64,000 bases of DNA, from the NCBI GenBank assembly GCA_050084515.1, contig CM114271.1:13454001-13518000 (forward strand), read 5' to 3'. Position numbers and translations under genes: made by a program. Each line of letters starts with the position of its first letter. Position 1 is the first letter of the stretch. The notes beneath the pieces are model-generated. The model worked only from the letters and a program-made list of their open reading frames with translations. It was not told the origin of the DNA and did not search any database. This document shows, in pieces, positions 22,850 through 33,799 of the stretch. This DNA comes from Blasia pusilla (Eukaryota; Marchantiophyta; Marchantiopsida; Blasiales).

Positions 22850-24415
22850 CTATGGTGCAAACCCGTCTCGAACAACAACACTCGGCCACTCTCCTACAAC
22901 CAACTGCAAACTCTGATCTCCTCCACGTGCAGTGCCCGAAACCATACTCGATGTTGTGGCTATCATCTCCTTGCGTACCTGCAAAACATCCCAAGAAGTC
23001 CAAGGGTGTCTCTCTCGATCTCCTCGGGTCTCGCCCCCAGCCACTGCCTCCAACGTCTCGGTAGGCATGGGGCTCACCAACGCAACCGTTGTGATCTGTC
23101 GCGATCTCATACGACGCTGCTCAGCCACTCCCAAGCTAAGGATCCATGTCAAGCAGTTCAGGTCCATGGCTTGACCCAAGACATGGCGTCGTGATGCCTC
23201 TGACACTGACGGTACTGCCGTCACTCCTGTGGGAAATCCCATCGATGGCTCTCTCTCGTCGGCGTTGGGCTTCACTCACTGCTAAACCTGGTCATCCCAA
23301 ACCAAGCCAGGACTGGCCTCCTTGTATGCATAGGAAGCGGGAAAACTCACAAACGTGGGCAAGGCTGCCCGCGGCCTGCCTACCCTGTTGACCACAGTCA
23401 ACGGTGGTCGATCATCGTGCCTCACTTCCTGTGATCGACGACGTGGATCCAGAATGGAATCCACTAACAAATGGGAAGGGCGCTCCACTCTCGCATACGC
23501 CCTCCGTAACACCGCATGGGGCACAAAGTTGGTCCATCATAGACACGGACGATGGGCTCTAGAACCTACACTCGCCGCATCCAAGAACACTGCTGGGCCG
23601 ATCGAGGCACGCACCTGATGAGCACTCATCACCACCCGTGACCGGGAGTCTCCTAAGATCGGCACATTCTCCAAAATGTAGGTTGGAGAATCCTACAACT
23701 GCCGTAAGACCCTCAACATCTCCCAAAACAACCTCGACCGAGTGTCAGCCAACCCGCTGCCTCGTCCAGCACTCGATTGGCCCTCACATGGCCAACCGGC
23801 AATGACCAAATCAATGGTCCCTACCCGCTCTAAGTCCTACGCCCCCAACAACGAAATATCCCTCGGTAGGGAACTCTGATATCCTTGTACTGCGGACGTA
23901 GACAATAAGTCGAGAAAACGTAGGCATAAATGCGCCACATGTAGTAGTGAGACGCGCCTCGCAACATCATCACTCTCCACATACAGGTACTGCTGTACTC
24001 GCACTCCTGCCTGCAAAACAGCAGCTAACCCGGTGCTAATCCCTCCAAAGAGATCTAACACTCGAATACCCTCCTCTAGGGTACACCACACAATAGGTGT
24101 GGTATCTAAGGGTGTCATCGTAGCACTCCCTGCTACCTCGGGCTCCTCAGACCCGTCACGCTGCGGTGCAAACGCCTCGCTCCACGCGGTCTGCACGTGC
24201 TCATCTGCCAATCGTCGAAGCTCCTCAGTCGAGCCCCATATCGGCACCTCTCCTCCACGAAATGATGCACCTACCATAACACTCCTCTCCATAGAAATGT
24301 CAGGAACGGGAGTATCCTCTATATGGACATGTCCCTCAATCAAATCACTAGGCCAAGTGATGGCACTGCTAAATGCTGCTAAGGTCGCCATCTCTCCTGG
24401 CCATTGCTCGATCAC
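22850..24415 (-). pseudogene. Element A DNMT3-like cytosine-5 DNA methyltransferase domain
   Basis: Transfers a methyl group from S-adenosylmethionine to C5 of cytosine. All landmarks are in one frame and in the canonical, non-rearranged order: motif I VLDLFGGISTG (about 24,062-24,030); motif IV IAGWPCEGQSSAG with catalytic Cys codon 23,788-23,786; motif VI YILENVPIL (about 23,685-23,660); motif VIII SRAHRP..WTNF (about 23,552-23,515); motif IX-like EPNADER and MGFPTG (23,270-23,225); motif X-like LGQAMDLNCLTWI (about 23,180-23,140). The motif VIII region resembles the 'SAAHR.RYFWGN' part of DNMT3. The canonical order argues against DRM-type enzymes. Four or so nonsense codons (for example TAG at 23,839-23,837) make this copy inactive, although the catalytic Cys remains. 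It lies between protease and RT of the retroelement. Confidence 0.85.
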
Positions 24416-24579
24416 TGCACATGTGAATCAAACGGGTAATGAGCTAAGGCGCCCATCACCTGACTACCATCCTGGTCTGTAGGACGTTGACTCCTCCCAG
24501 TAATCCAGGGAAAACCCCATCGGGTATAACACTGCTCCACCAACCAAGAGGTCGTAGGACTCTGCATCACTCACTATCG

Positions 24580-25305
24580 CTTTGGCGGGCACCACAGACT
24601 CATCAGTAGGATGTCCTGAGCAAATCCTTACCACGACCTCCTATCGGGTGATATACTATGTGGTACTCGCTCCACCCAAGGATGTCTGCATCCGGAATGG
24701 ACAACGCTCCACATCGGCTCTCGTCAAGCCCAATCCTCTGAATGACGCTTTCCCCAACATCAGGGGTTACGCTCCTGAATCCAACAATACGCGCTACGGA
24801 CTAAAAGCTCTACCTCTAGGACTCACCAACTGGAAGACCTCTCCTCGGTTATCCAGCAACACAACACCAAGAGAAGCCATGGCACGCTCTATCGCAGGTC
24901 TAGCAGGCATCTCCGCCATTCTAGCAGCCGCAGCCAACCATGAATCTGACGTGGACAGTCTGAGCATCCGCTCCAAGGGCACGTCCATCACCTCCTCTGC
25001 AATCACCTCTGAAAGTGATGCAGGAACTCTAACTCCGCGCTCACATAGCGACGCGGCCAGCCAAAAAGCCTCGCGGGCGTATCCCCCAACGTCATAACAT
25101 CGGAAGCAGAAAATAAAGGAGTGGGGTACACAACGGTGGCCGCCCCCAACAATGTGCTCGACACATGACCCTCCTGAGCATCAACAATAGGAGTCGTCGC
25201 GCTCGCTTCTCCCATCGCCCTCCATGCCTGCACACCAACAACATCACCAACTCTCATGGAACTTTGATGAGGACCCATCGATGGGGTCCTCATCGCTTCG
25301 GACAA
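24580..25305 (-). pseudogene. Element A retropepsin-type protease region
   Basis: The aspartic-protease signature LLDSGA followed by PLMLGKA lies at about 24,800-24,760, with a nonsense codon replacing the residue after GA (Gln in element E). Upstream are the gag-to-protease linker and a helical Ala/Arg-rich stretch (ARMAEMPARPAIERAMASLG, 24,925-24,870). Cleaves the polyprotein. Frames are broken by several small indels. Confidence 0.75.
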
Positions 25306-25329
25306 TGTGAAAGACTGAGGAAGCCTAGT

Positions 25330-26925
25330 CTATTTTCTAGCTTCCCCTCGCTGTGGATCCAACTCTGCGGTTGCTCCACGCGTCACAACTACGGCGGCCT
25401 CCATCTGGGCAACTCTGCACATCCAATCAGGATCCTGCAGATCTCTAGCTGCTCCATATGATGTCGATGCCACGGATACGGCATCGTGTAACCTCAATGC
25501 CATAGCGGCAATCTGCTCCTGTAGCTGTTGTATCTGAGCAGCCATCCCAGCCTCATGTCCGGCGTCTCCCTCGGCGCGTCTAGGTGGTGGTACTCTACCT
25601 CCTTCACGGGCAGCTCCACCACCCTGTCGGGCAACTCCAGCTCCTCGTCCCCCAACGGGACCATCTGGTGCACGATCTCTAGGCCCATCCGGACCGGCTA
25701 CTCGCTCTGGTGCCCTCTCTAGCCCTCAGTCCAAATGTAACTGAGAATATAAACTGAAACATTTGGTGCATGTATGACCATACCTCTGACAATAGTCACA
25801 CTGATAACCTCCTGGTGCAGCACCATCTCCTCCTCCATGCTGAGGCATACATCCATGACCCTGACGAGTGTAATGGCGCTCATGATGGGCTCCACCACAT
25901 GACCAACAAGTAATAGTAGGCGGTTGCTTTTGAGCCGCATATGAAGGCGCAGGTCTCTGTGCCACCGGCTCCCGGTATCCTCCCTGAGCTCGTGGTGCCA
26001 CAGTTGACCTATCTCGGAGTCCACGTTGTCGCACGGTGATGCGACCAATCGCGCTCGCCGCCGCCGAACTCATGGTGGCTACGCTCTCCTCCGCCATGTT
26101 GCGCTCAATGTTCTTGGCGGTCCTAAAAACATCTCTCAACGTAGGGGATGTGTTCACAAGAAGCACCCCCTTCCGCACCCGTGGCCATAGGGTCTGGTCC
26201 AGCATCGCGTACCATGATTGGATAGCCTGAGCCTCTGTCACCCCTTGAGTGACGTTGATCAACTGGCGCAAGCGAGTGTAAGCCTCACGTAAACTCTCAC
26301 CCGGGCGCCTCTAGAAGTTGTGGATGCTCCGCAACTTTTCCGTCCGTACCCCTTGGTAGTTCGCCCTCAACTCAGCAAAAAACTCAACCACGGGGTTGAA
26401 CCTGGGATGAACCCGACTAGACGGTGCAACTGCTCCAGTGCGAGTGACCCCTCCTAAAACATCACTAGTGGAAGAGGAAGTAGCCTCTCCTGACTCCTCC
26501 TCCTCATCTGGGAACGGCTCCGTCCATGACACATAGTGTGGGTTGTAGTAGAGTCGCCATGCCTCAATCTCATGGGCATATCTGTGGGAAAACTCATGGT
26601 AATCGTCCATGGGTGCCCCCTCTAAATGCTGGAACATACCGTTCCATGCTGTAAACGGGTTGAACTCTCTAGAGTTTCTGGCCCATTGGGAGTCGCACCA
26701 ACTCCTAAACTCTGCTATGAAATCGTGCAACTCAATCGTACCTACTGCACCTGAAAACCTACGCTGTCCTCTACCCCGGTCATCCATCTCGTACGTCCAA
26801 CCGGTAGGACCACTCACAATGTGTGGCGATGTGCTCACAAATTCCTCTACACCCTCCCCCTTGTCTGACGATGACACAGAAGGAGGTCGAGGTGGTCCCT
26901 GAAGTGAAGACCCTCGGAACCTCAC
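25330..26925 (-). pseudogene. Element A gag with CCHC zinc knuckle
   Basis: Capsid/nucleocapsid polyprotein that packages the element RNA. Two large frames (26,925-26,311; 26,271-25,726) continue each other. The first has the capsid region (LHDFIAEFRSWCD, FTAWNGMFQHLEG, YHEFSHRYAHEIEAW). The second contains LWPRVRKGVLL, a basic stretch and two knuckles: CWSCGGAHHERHY (last ligand lost) and CDYCQRYGHTCTKC (intact CX2CX4HX4C). A short coiled-coil segment follows (MAAQIQQLQEQIAAMALRL, about 25,545-25,490). One nonsense/indel separates the frames. Confidence 0.85.
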
Positions 26926-28590
26926 GCCACTCCCCGTAAAACCTCTAGAGTTACTCTCGGGTTCACCACCTCGCCTCTCAAATTCCCGAACGGACGCCGT
27001 GATGACCCTCGTGCCCTTCTCACACGATCACTCTTGCCTCGCGTGTAATCCCTCAATCACTCATCCCAAATATGCGGCACTCGATCTACACTCTCCCTCC
27101 CCGAGACATGTAACGTGTGACAATAAGCGGCGTGGTGCGGCTAATCGACCAGGCTATCATCTCATCGACAATCTACCCTCAACTCCGAACATCTCACATA
27201 GGTCTATGTCCCCTAAATCACATACATAAATGATGCTCTCAGCATCCACACACCCAATATCCCCAAATAAACTACCCAAATCCCAGAATCCCTCACACGT
27301 GCAGGGTAAAGGACCAGAATGGGTAACCTGAACACATGTCGATGTCGCTCCTCAGCAACTGCGAATCTCGACCCCAACTCGGTCGTGGACCTCTAATCAG
27401 CAAGTCATACTCCTCCCGTACTGATGTTTCTCAAAACTCCTTGATAGACGGCGCAGTTCCAACGGAACGGTGCGGCGTTGCAGGCGGCACGGAACGGCTA
27501 CAAATGGCACGGCCCTCGATGATGGGATGCGGCACTCGACGTCATACCCTCCTCAATCAACAATAAACCCACACTCTGCTCCACAATGCCGGAGCGGCTC
27601 CGTGATCAAGACGGTGCGGTGCGGCCATGAGTGGCACAACGCGGCAATCGGCGGCGCGTTGCCGTTACGTGCGTCACGGCACGGTACCGATCGTCGTTGA
27701 GTGGCTACCAATCACAACATAGCAGCAAGAAATCAAAACTCAAACACTATAACATGAGGTCATATGCCATCACAAGTTGATGACGGTGGTGGCCAAAACA
27801 AAGTACGTGATGGCGACGCAAGTCCGAGAATCAACGAACGTTGTGGAAGACCCTCCACTCCGTAACGGTGGCAATCGCAACCAAGGGTGGACAACGGACG
27901 GTGGACCATTGACGGTGACGGTTGACGGTGACGGTTGACCATTGATGGTGATAGACAAACGGTGATAGTGACGGTTGAAAGTGACTATGATGGCGACGGC
28001 GACGGCCGCCGCTGGTGTGGCGGCTGGTTTAGGGTTTGCACAATTTAACCCTAAAAATCGCCTAGCAATACCAGTTTTGCAAGATTGACCATAACTTTTT
28101 GCTCGCAACTCCAAATTGCACATTGTTTGTTGCACAATGTGTACAGCTTCATGATCTACGCCAGCATCAAAAATATTTGGAATCGAACATTCCAGTAAAA
28201 ACTGACGGGGACTGTCATAAAGCCCAATGTCTCTTTCTTCTACCCAACATTCGGCAGCGCTTCCGCGATGATTCCTCCCAACAAAAATGTAAAACCTATA
28301 AAAATAAAAATCAGAAAGCGACATGGTGCTCCCAAAAGCACCGGCATGGGGCAACCCGCCCCCATACTCAATCCCTATGAGACGCGCCAGTCTTCCACAC
28401 GAAAAATTGGCAAATGCAAAGAACAATCCAAGCAACCCTTGCTCCAATGAGCACTCCCATGAACCGTTGAACGGGGAACACGGTCCCCAACCTGCAAAAA
28501 CAACAAGTGACCAGCGAGCTCCCCCATGAAGCTCTCTCACTCTCTCATTCTCGCATTCTCTCTTTCTCTCATTCTCTCATTCTCTCTTTG
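26926..28590 (-). other. Element A 5' leader with a 256-codon open frame
   Basis: Between the LTR core and gag. The minus strand holds an open frame of 256 codons (28,540-27,770) with no domain I recognise. Its last part crosses a run of GACGGTTGACGGTGACGG-like short repeats (27,900-28,000), so it may be chance. GC-rich repeats with GGAACGG/GCGGC motifs occupy 27,440-27,700. No clear primer-binding site follows the LTR core, so this region may be rearranged or carry an insertion. Confidence 0.4.
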
Positions 28591-29102
28591 TAAAGTAAGA
28601 TCCAATCTCTCTCTACACAATCTCACACCAGAGCTCTCAAAGGTGCGCACTCTCTCTCATGTCAAACCAAACCCACTCTCTTAATGAGAGGCTTGGGTTA
28701 CACTCACAAGGCAAGGGACCATAGCTCCGCCGCTTCATGCCAAGAGGTTCAACAAAGAGAGAATGAACTCTCAAGCTCTCTCTCCTTGGGATATATACCC
28801 TTCCCCTCTCCCAAGCTCTCTCCATGGTAACATATTCTCCCAAGTCACCTCTTTGGCTCTTGACCTGATGTAGGAGGTCAAGGGCCACTTACTTGTAAAG
28901 TCGATCATATACTCAAAATGGTACTTACCTAAAATAGTAAGTTCCTCAATATGGCTCCAAATGAGCCAAAACAAAGGGGAAACCTGCTCTCTCAAGTTTC
29001 CCGGGGCCTCAGCAGGTCATCCTCGACCTCCTAGGCCTGTCCTCCACTACTCTTGGAGACCCTCTACTAGATCTCACCGATCTATCCTAAAGGACGTGAT
29101 AG
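28591..29102 (-). repeat. 5' LTR core of element A (terminal units missing)
   Basis: Very similar along its whole length to 18,941-19,449. It runs from TAAAGTAAGATCCAATCTC to CTAAAGGACGTGAT but stops on both sides exactly where the 125-bp units begin in the 3' LTR. It is abutted on the left by a CTCATTCTCTCT microsatellite (28,540-28,590). Confidence 0.8.
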
Positions 29103-32100
29103 AGCATTGACAAGATGGTGGTCATGCCACTCCTCCAAGTGAGCGTCCATACTTGCATTTGGGGGATTCGAAAACCCAATCCAAAACAATTGCCACCACT
29201 CTATCCAAGATCCAGTTGATGTCGTTCATTTGGGTTAGAGACCGAGTCTAAGAAACACCCATCTCAACTATGGCTCCAAAAAATGTATCCCCGTCTAGAG
29301 GGTTCTTGGAACCACTCTTGAAGGTACCTCATCCAAACCCTCCTTCCCCTCATCCATGGAAAAAAATAGAAAGAAGAAGAAGAACAGTCCGTCGTGAAAC
29401 AACAAGCTTGTTGTTTCACAATGGACGATTTAAGGGCTTGGCCGCGTCTTACGTGAGTCTCTCTACCAAAGAGAAGGCTGAATCCAAGGATGAAAAATGA
29501 GAAATAAGGAAAATAAAGGGGCGGGGAGGTGGGGGAGTCCGAATTTTTTTTGCAACTTTGGTTTGGTACTTTCTTGCGATTCTGTTGAGGTTGTGTTGTG
29601 AATGTCTCCGTTAAGGTTTGTGCGAGTGCCTTTCGACTATCGTGCAAGCATTGGAAGATACAATATGGGTCCATTTTATGGCTATTGACAATCATATGGG
29701 GGCACAATTTTGAAGAGTTATAAGTTCAAATCAGTGCTCGTCAAAGTACTTACATGACACTCACAAATATAGAAATTGCAACTTTCTTGGAGCCGCAAAT
29801 GAGAGCCGCAATAGAGCCATAAATAGGACTTGAAACCATGATGAATTTTTTCTAAGTATTGAGTTCAAACTATCACACAAAAATCAAAAATTCTGATCTT
29901 TTCCCTACGTAAGCCATTTGGGACTTTATTTTCACAATTTTATTTCTTGTGGCTAGTCGTTTCCCATATCCTTTGCCTTCATATGTGACAAGATTTTGTG
30001 CTAGAAGAGGATTCCTGATTTTGAGTGGCGGCCACCAATTTTATCCCTAGAGTTTTAGCAACTCCTTGAGTGAGAGTAGGCTAGACATATCTGAGCATTA
30101 TGTGATTACCAAGAATAAGCTCAAGCTCATGCTTTCTACCAATCTTCTATGAAGGTGCACGAGCATGATGTTGGGGAGTCGTCTAAGCATAAATTCTTGT
30201 GTGTCTGCTCAGTATTAGATGTAAAGATGGTTGTTCATGCCGAAGGTGTTAGACCACATCACAATGCATGGTCAATATGATCCAAAACATCTCGTTCGCA
30301 CTTAGGTAATGATTCCCAGCTACAACTCTGATTAAGTGTTTTTCTTTCTTTGCACCTATTGTGGTGCAAGGCTAAGTATATGCCTACATGTGGAATTTGT
30401 AGCATGTATGCACCACAAGGTTGCATGTAGACAAAGTCCATATCCGTGGACTTATGTCCATCCTATGGAAGGACTTGTCCATATGACCCCACCTTTCCAT
30501 TCTTTCTCATTCCTCTTACTTGCCTTCGTGTTCCATACTCCCCCATTTCTTCCTCCCTCCACCTCCACTCCCTACTTCCTCATTGCTCCTCTCGTCCTTG
30601 CCTTGCCTTCCATCATGGACTAATTTTGTGGGTCCCATCTCTTGGAACCCATGTATGTGAACATGTCCAGTCTTGTCCGTCCATGTCCGTCCTAAGGAAG
30701 GACTTGTCTATTTTTGTGCAACCATGATGCACCATCACACGAAGGTGTAATGGAAAGACATCCTCCAAAACATAACTCAATGAAACCCTTTTGAATGCTT
30801 GTCCACGAACACGGATGTGTAAAATGGTTCTACTCTTGGACCTCTTCATGCCCCCATAGAACCATTGCCCCCTCCCTCCCAATGAGATTGAGATCGACCA
30901 ATGATCCCTAAGCATACGAGCCTCTCATATTAGCAATGTTGTAGGAACTGTCGAGTTTAATATTTTGATGATTAAGCGTATAGTTTGTTTCCCTAGAAGA
31001 CCAAATATCTCTTGTGAATGGATAATTTCTTCAAGAAAATTATGAATAATTTATTGTATCATCTCAACCCTCATATCTCTCAAGAATTGAGGTACTCTAA
31101 CTAAGAAAAGTAGTATCACTTCCTCCCTTGGTCAACATCTTCTCAAGTGGAAATGGAAATTATTCTAATTTAACTAAGAGAATCATATAATGATTAGATA
31201 TTAACAAGATGCCTCTCCCTATTTTGAGAACTTAATCAGTCCTCTCAAGTTCCTCTCGGTCTAATAGATTTCATACATTCCCATTACAGTACCCTCTCGC
31301 CCTCCACATAATTCACAACCAACAATTTCAATGCATCTTGCACACCCAATGAGATTAAGACTAACACCTCTACAGCTCGAGATATGAAATCGCATTCTCA
31401 ACTACTTCCATCGAAGATATATGGGGACCTCAAAAGATTACAAAGCTCAAGAAGCTACTTTGTCTTAAGCTTGGACCATTCTAACAACATATCTTTCTTG
31501 TTCTAGTCTCTTTCTAAATAGGAAAAATCAAAGGCCTTACATCATATATGAAATGTTCTTTCTTGCTATGTCTGTTAAGATAACTCCCTAACTACTTAAT
31601 CAAAGGTCTATCTTGGCCTAAGATCAATCCCACCAAATCCACTTGTTCTTTCCTAACGTTGCACCTCTTGGAAGCACCTTCCCCAAGTGTCGTTTCCTTC
31701 ATTAATCTTCATTGGTTCTTCCTTGGCTTTACAGTCCTCGTTAGAGAAGCCTTCGGTCTTCGCCCTGTATTAGTAAGTACTTTGTGCCTCTATCACATAG
31801 TCTTCGTGGCTTACTCTTTCCTACAAAGTACTTCATGACAAAGTATCATTGTAAAGTACTTTGCTTATTCTTTTTTTCAAAAAGCCTTTGCCAATTTTTG
31901 CCTTCCTAGTCTTATCCTACAATCTTTCTTAAACTTTCTTCTTGCAAAGACCTCCGCTCTTCATACATACAAAAGTCTTCCCCATTAGTATTTTTCCTCA
32001 AATCCTATTCACAAATTCTGACAAAAAATCCTCCCTACTTCTTGGAAAAAATTCTATTTTTACAAAGACTACTTCAACACTCTTCACAACTTCTGCCATT

Positions 32101-32520
32101 TATAGTTTCCCATTACAATAATTTTTATCCATACCATTACATCTTCTTAGGGATTTCCTTCTTAATAATTTGACCTCTTTTCACTTCTTCCATAAATTGA
32201 CCCTTCCAAAATACCACTATCCTCCACATGCACTCAACTTAACATCACACCTTCTTGTAGGAAAAGTCTTCGTCCTCATTGACCTCTTCTTCCTATCTTC
32301 AAAAGTCCATCCCCTCTTTTATTCAAAACTTGATTATACTTTACTCCTCATACTTTACTCCAAACTTCCTTCATCCTAATATTTGTATAACATAACCCTA
32401 ATTTCTATTTTAAATGTTTAATCGATTTTATTTTTTTAATGGTGGATACCAAAGGTACAAGACCTTGGGTATATACGCAAAATATATGACGTTTGCATCA
32501 TGCCTAGTAGAAGTGGACCT
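29103..32520. other. Intergenic, no gene recognised
   Basis: No domain was seen in any frame. The 147-codon minus frame at 29,264-29,707 has no recognisable content and crosses a perfect palindrome. 31,700-32,350 is CT-rich with recurrent AAGTACTTTG/AAAGTCTTC motifs, somewhat like 60,480-60,680. Probably old repeats. Confidence 0.35.
29394..29419. repeat. Perfect 26-bp palindrome
   Basis: GTGAAACAACAAG followed at once by its exact reverse complement CTTGTTGTTTCAC, with no loop. After a 3-bp mismatch the arms match again for 3 bp (TCC...GGA). Function unknown. Confidence 0.95.
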
Positions 32521-32522
32521 AA

Positions 32523-33081
32523 TTGGTTGTTTCTGTAGAGTACTACATTAAGTGCAATGCAACCATATGGGAATGCCCATCTACCATCCATATTGGGGTA
32601 CCTATAGAGGTATGGGGTAGGAGATATATAGCAAAGAAATCTACCTTAGGTCCAAAGACCGGTCTTGGGATATTTGCACTAAACAAGATAGTATTTGTTG
32701 AGGGATGTGACGTGGATGCTTACTCCATCCAATTCCTTTATGTTGGAACTATTTACTCCCATACCGTATGGACGGAGTTGGTTCATACTTCTCTGTCATT
32801 TTTAGAGTATCTCTTTCCCCCCACACGATATTAGTGTGTGTAACTCTTGCCAACGAAAATATATAGACCGTAACCCCATAAATTGCGGTACTATAGCTTG
32901 ATACATTGAATCATCTAGGATGTATAATGATGGGAATCCCACGTGGGAGTACATAGAAGGCCAACACGAGTATTTTGGTTTGAGACAGGATGGGGATTTT
33001 TCCATTTCCAGTGTCAAGACCAAGACCATACACATAGGCGAGGAAATTTTTGTTTGTTATGACTTGGGAAAACCAAGATGA
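32523..33081 (+). pseudogene. SET-domain relic, distinct from the gene at 37 kb
   Basis: Two coding-like blocks in order. Block 1 (32,523-32,834) contains KKSTLGPKTGLGIFAL, LYVGTIYSHTVWTELVH, like the SET start 'KS.i.gaGlGlFA' followed by 'Y.G..Y....W'. Block 2 (32,860-33,081, other frame) contains YIDRNPINCGTIA, then after a stop YIESS, NPTWEY and IHIGEEIFVCYD. This parallels the SET end 'yIDa...GNiARfINHS', 'NP.w.y' and 'I..GEEi...Y'. One frameshift and one nonsense codon separate them, and the NHS triad reads ESS. Lysine methyltransferase family by pattern. Surroundings look like repeat DNA, so it may be a remnant of an amplified or captured SET gene. Confidence 0.5.
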
Positions 33082-33234
33082 AATGTGTTTGTAACCTTTG
33101 TACATAAATGTAAAATGAAACGCACTATTTTTTACATATTTTGGTGGATATTTTTATAATCTTCCTATTTGGGTTTATAATGGCTAATTCCATTCTTTTT
33201 TTTAAGGCTTCCACCATCTTAGAGTCATCACGAG

Positions 33235-33600
33235 TTGGAGGACTTATTCATAGTGGAGGATGTCAATTTATTCTCATATAAGGAAGCACTTGCAACCAAA
33301 TTAGCCCCCTATAACCAGTTTGACATGGCATGGAGTTACCATATGGGAGGCCTTAAGGACCTGGGAGGATACACAAATAAATTCATGCGATATATCTCAC
33401 ATCAATATTTTAGAATCACAATAAAAACTATGTTTTTGGTGGACGAAGCATCAATCGACTTTGAGGAGCGAGTATAAGCCTTTAGGCACACATGAATCTA
33501 TTGGCCATATATGACATATCATCATGGTCGTCATCAGATTCTAGAGAGGGAGTTTGAGGAGATCAATAGTATGGCACATACCTGATGGAACATCCAATAT
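33235..33600 (+). other. Unrecognised coding-like block after the SET relic
   Basis: An 80-codon frame (33,235-33,477) of natural composition (YKEALATKLAPYNQFDMAW, LGGYTNKFMRYI) that could continue the SET relic or be a separate repeat-borne frame. No family recognised. Confidence 0.25.
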
Positions 33601-33799
33601 TATATTACATCCACTTATTATCCAAGAAATGCATCATTTAGCTAGAGTAGTGCACATAGAGGTGTTTAGCAATACATTTGTGAGTATGTTGTGCACATTC
33701 ATATTGATTGGTATATTGTGCATTTTCAAGTAAAGAGAGTATCATAGTTATTGAAGATTGAGTTATAGTCAAGCTCATCGGACAAACAAACTGCTACAT

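Larger units (their letters stand above)
18816..29102 (-). mobile_element. Gypsy element A, near-complete, with methyltransferase and PHD finger
   Basis: A minus-strand LTR retrotransposon of about 10.3 kb. From 5' to 3' on its own strand: LTR core (29,102-28,591), leader (28,590-26,926), gag with CCHC knuckle (26,925-25,330), protease (about 25,305-24,580), DNMT3-like methyltransferase (24,415-22,850), RT/RNase H (22,774-21,450), integrase (21,450-20,080), chromatin-reader-type PHD finger (19,904-19,770), 3' UTR with purine tract, and 3' LTR (19,574-18,816). RT before integrase defines Ty3/gypsy. Most of the polyprotein lies in one frame, broken by nonsense codons and a few frameshifts. The 5' LTR copy lacks the 125-bp terminal units found in the 3' LTR. 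A strain-specific active copy elsewhere in the genome is plausible but not shown. Confidence 0.88.

Noticed and set aside
23837-24415. Host DNA methyltransferase gene
   Set aside because: It is in frame with, and flanked by, retroelement protease and RT, and recurs with the same neighbours in element E, so it belongs to the element.
29264-29707. 147-codon minus frame
   Set aside because: No recognisable domain, crosses the perfect palindrome, and its composition follows CT-rich sequence.
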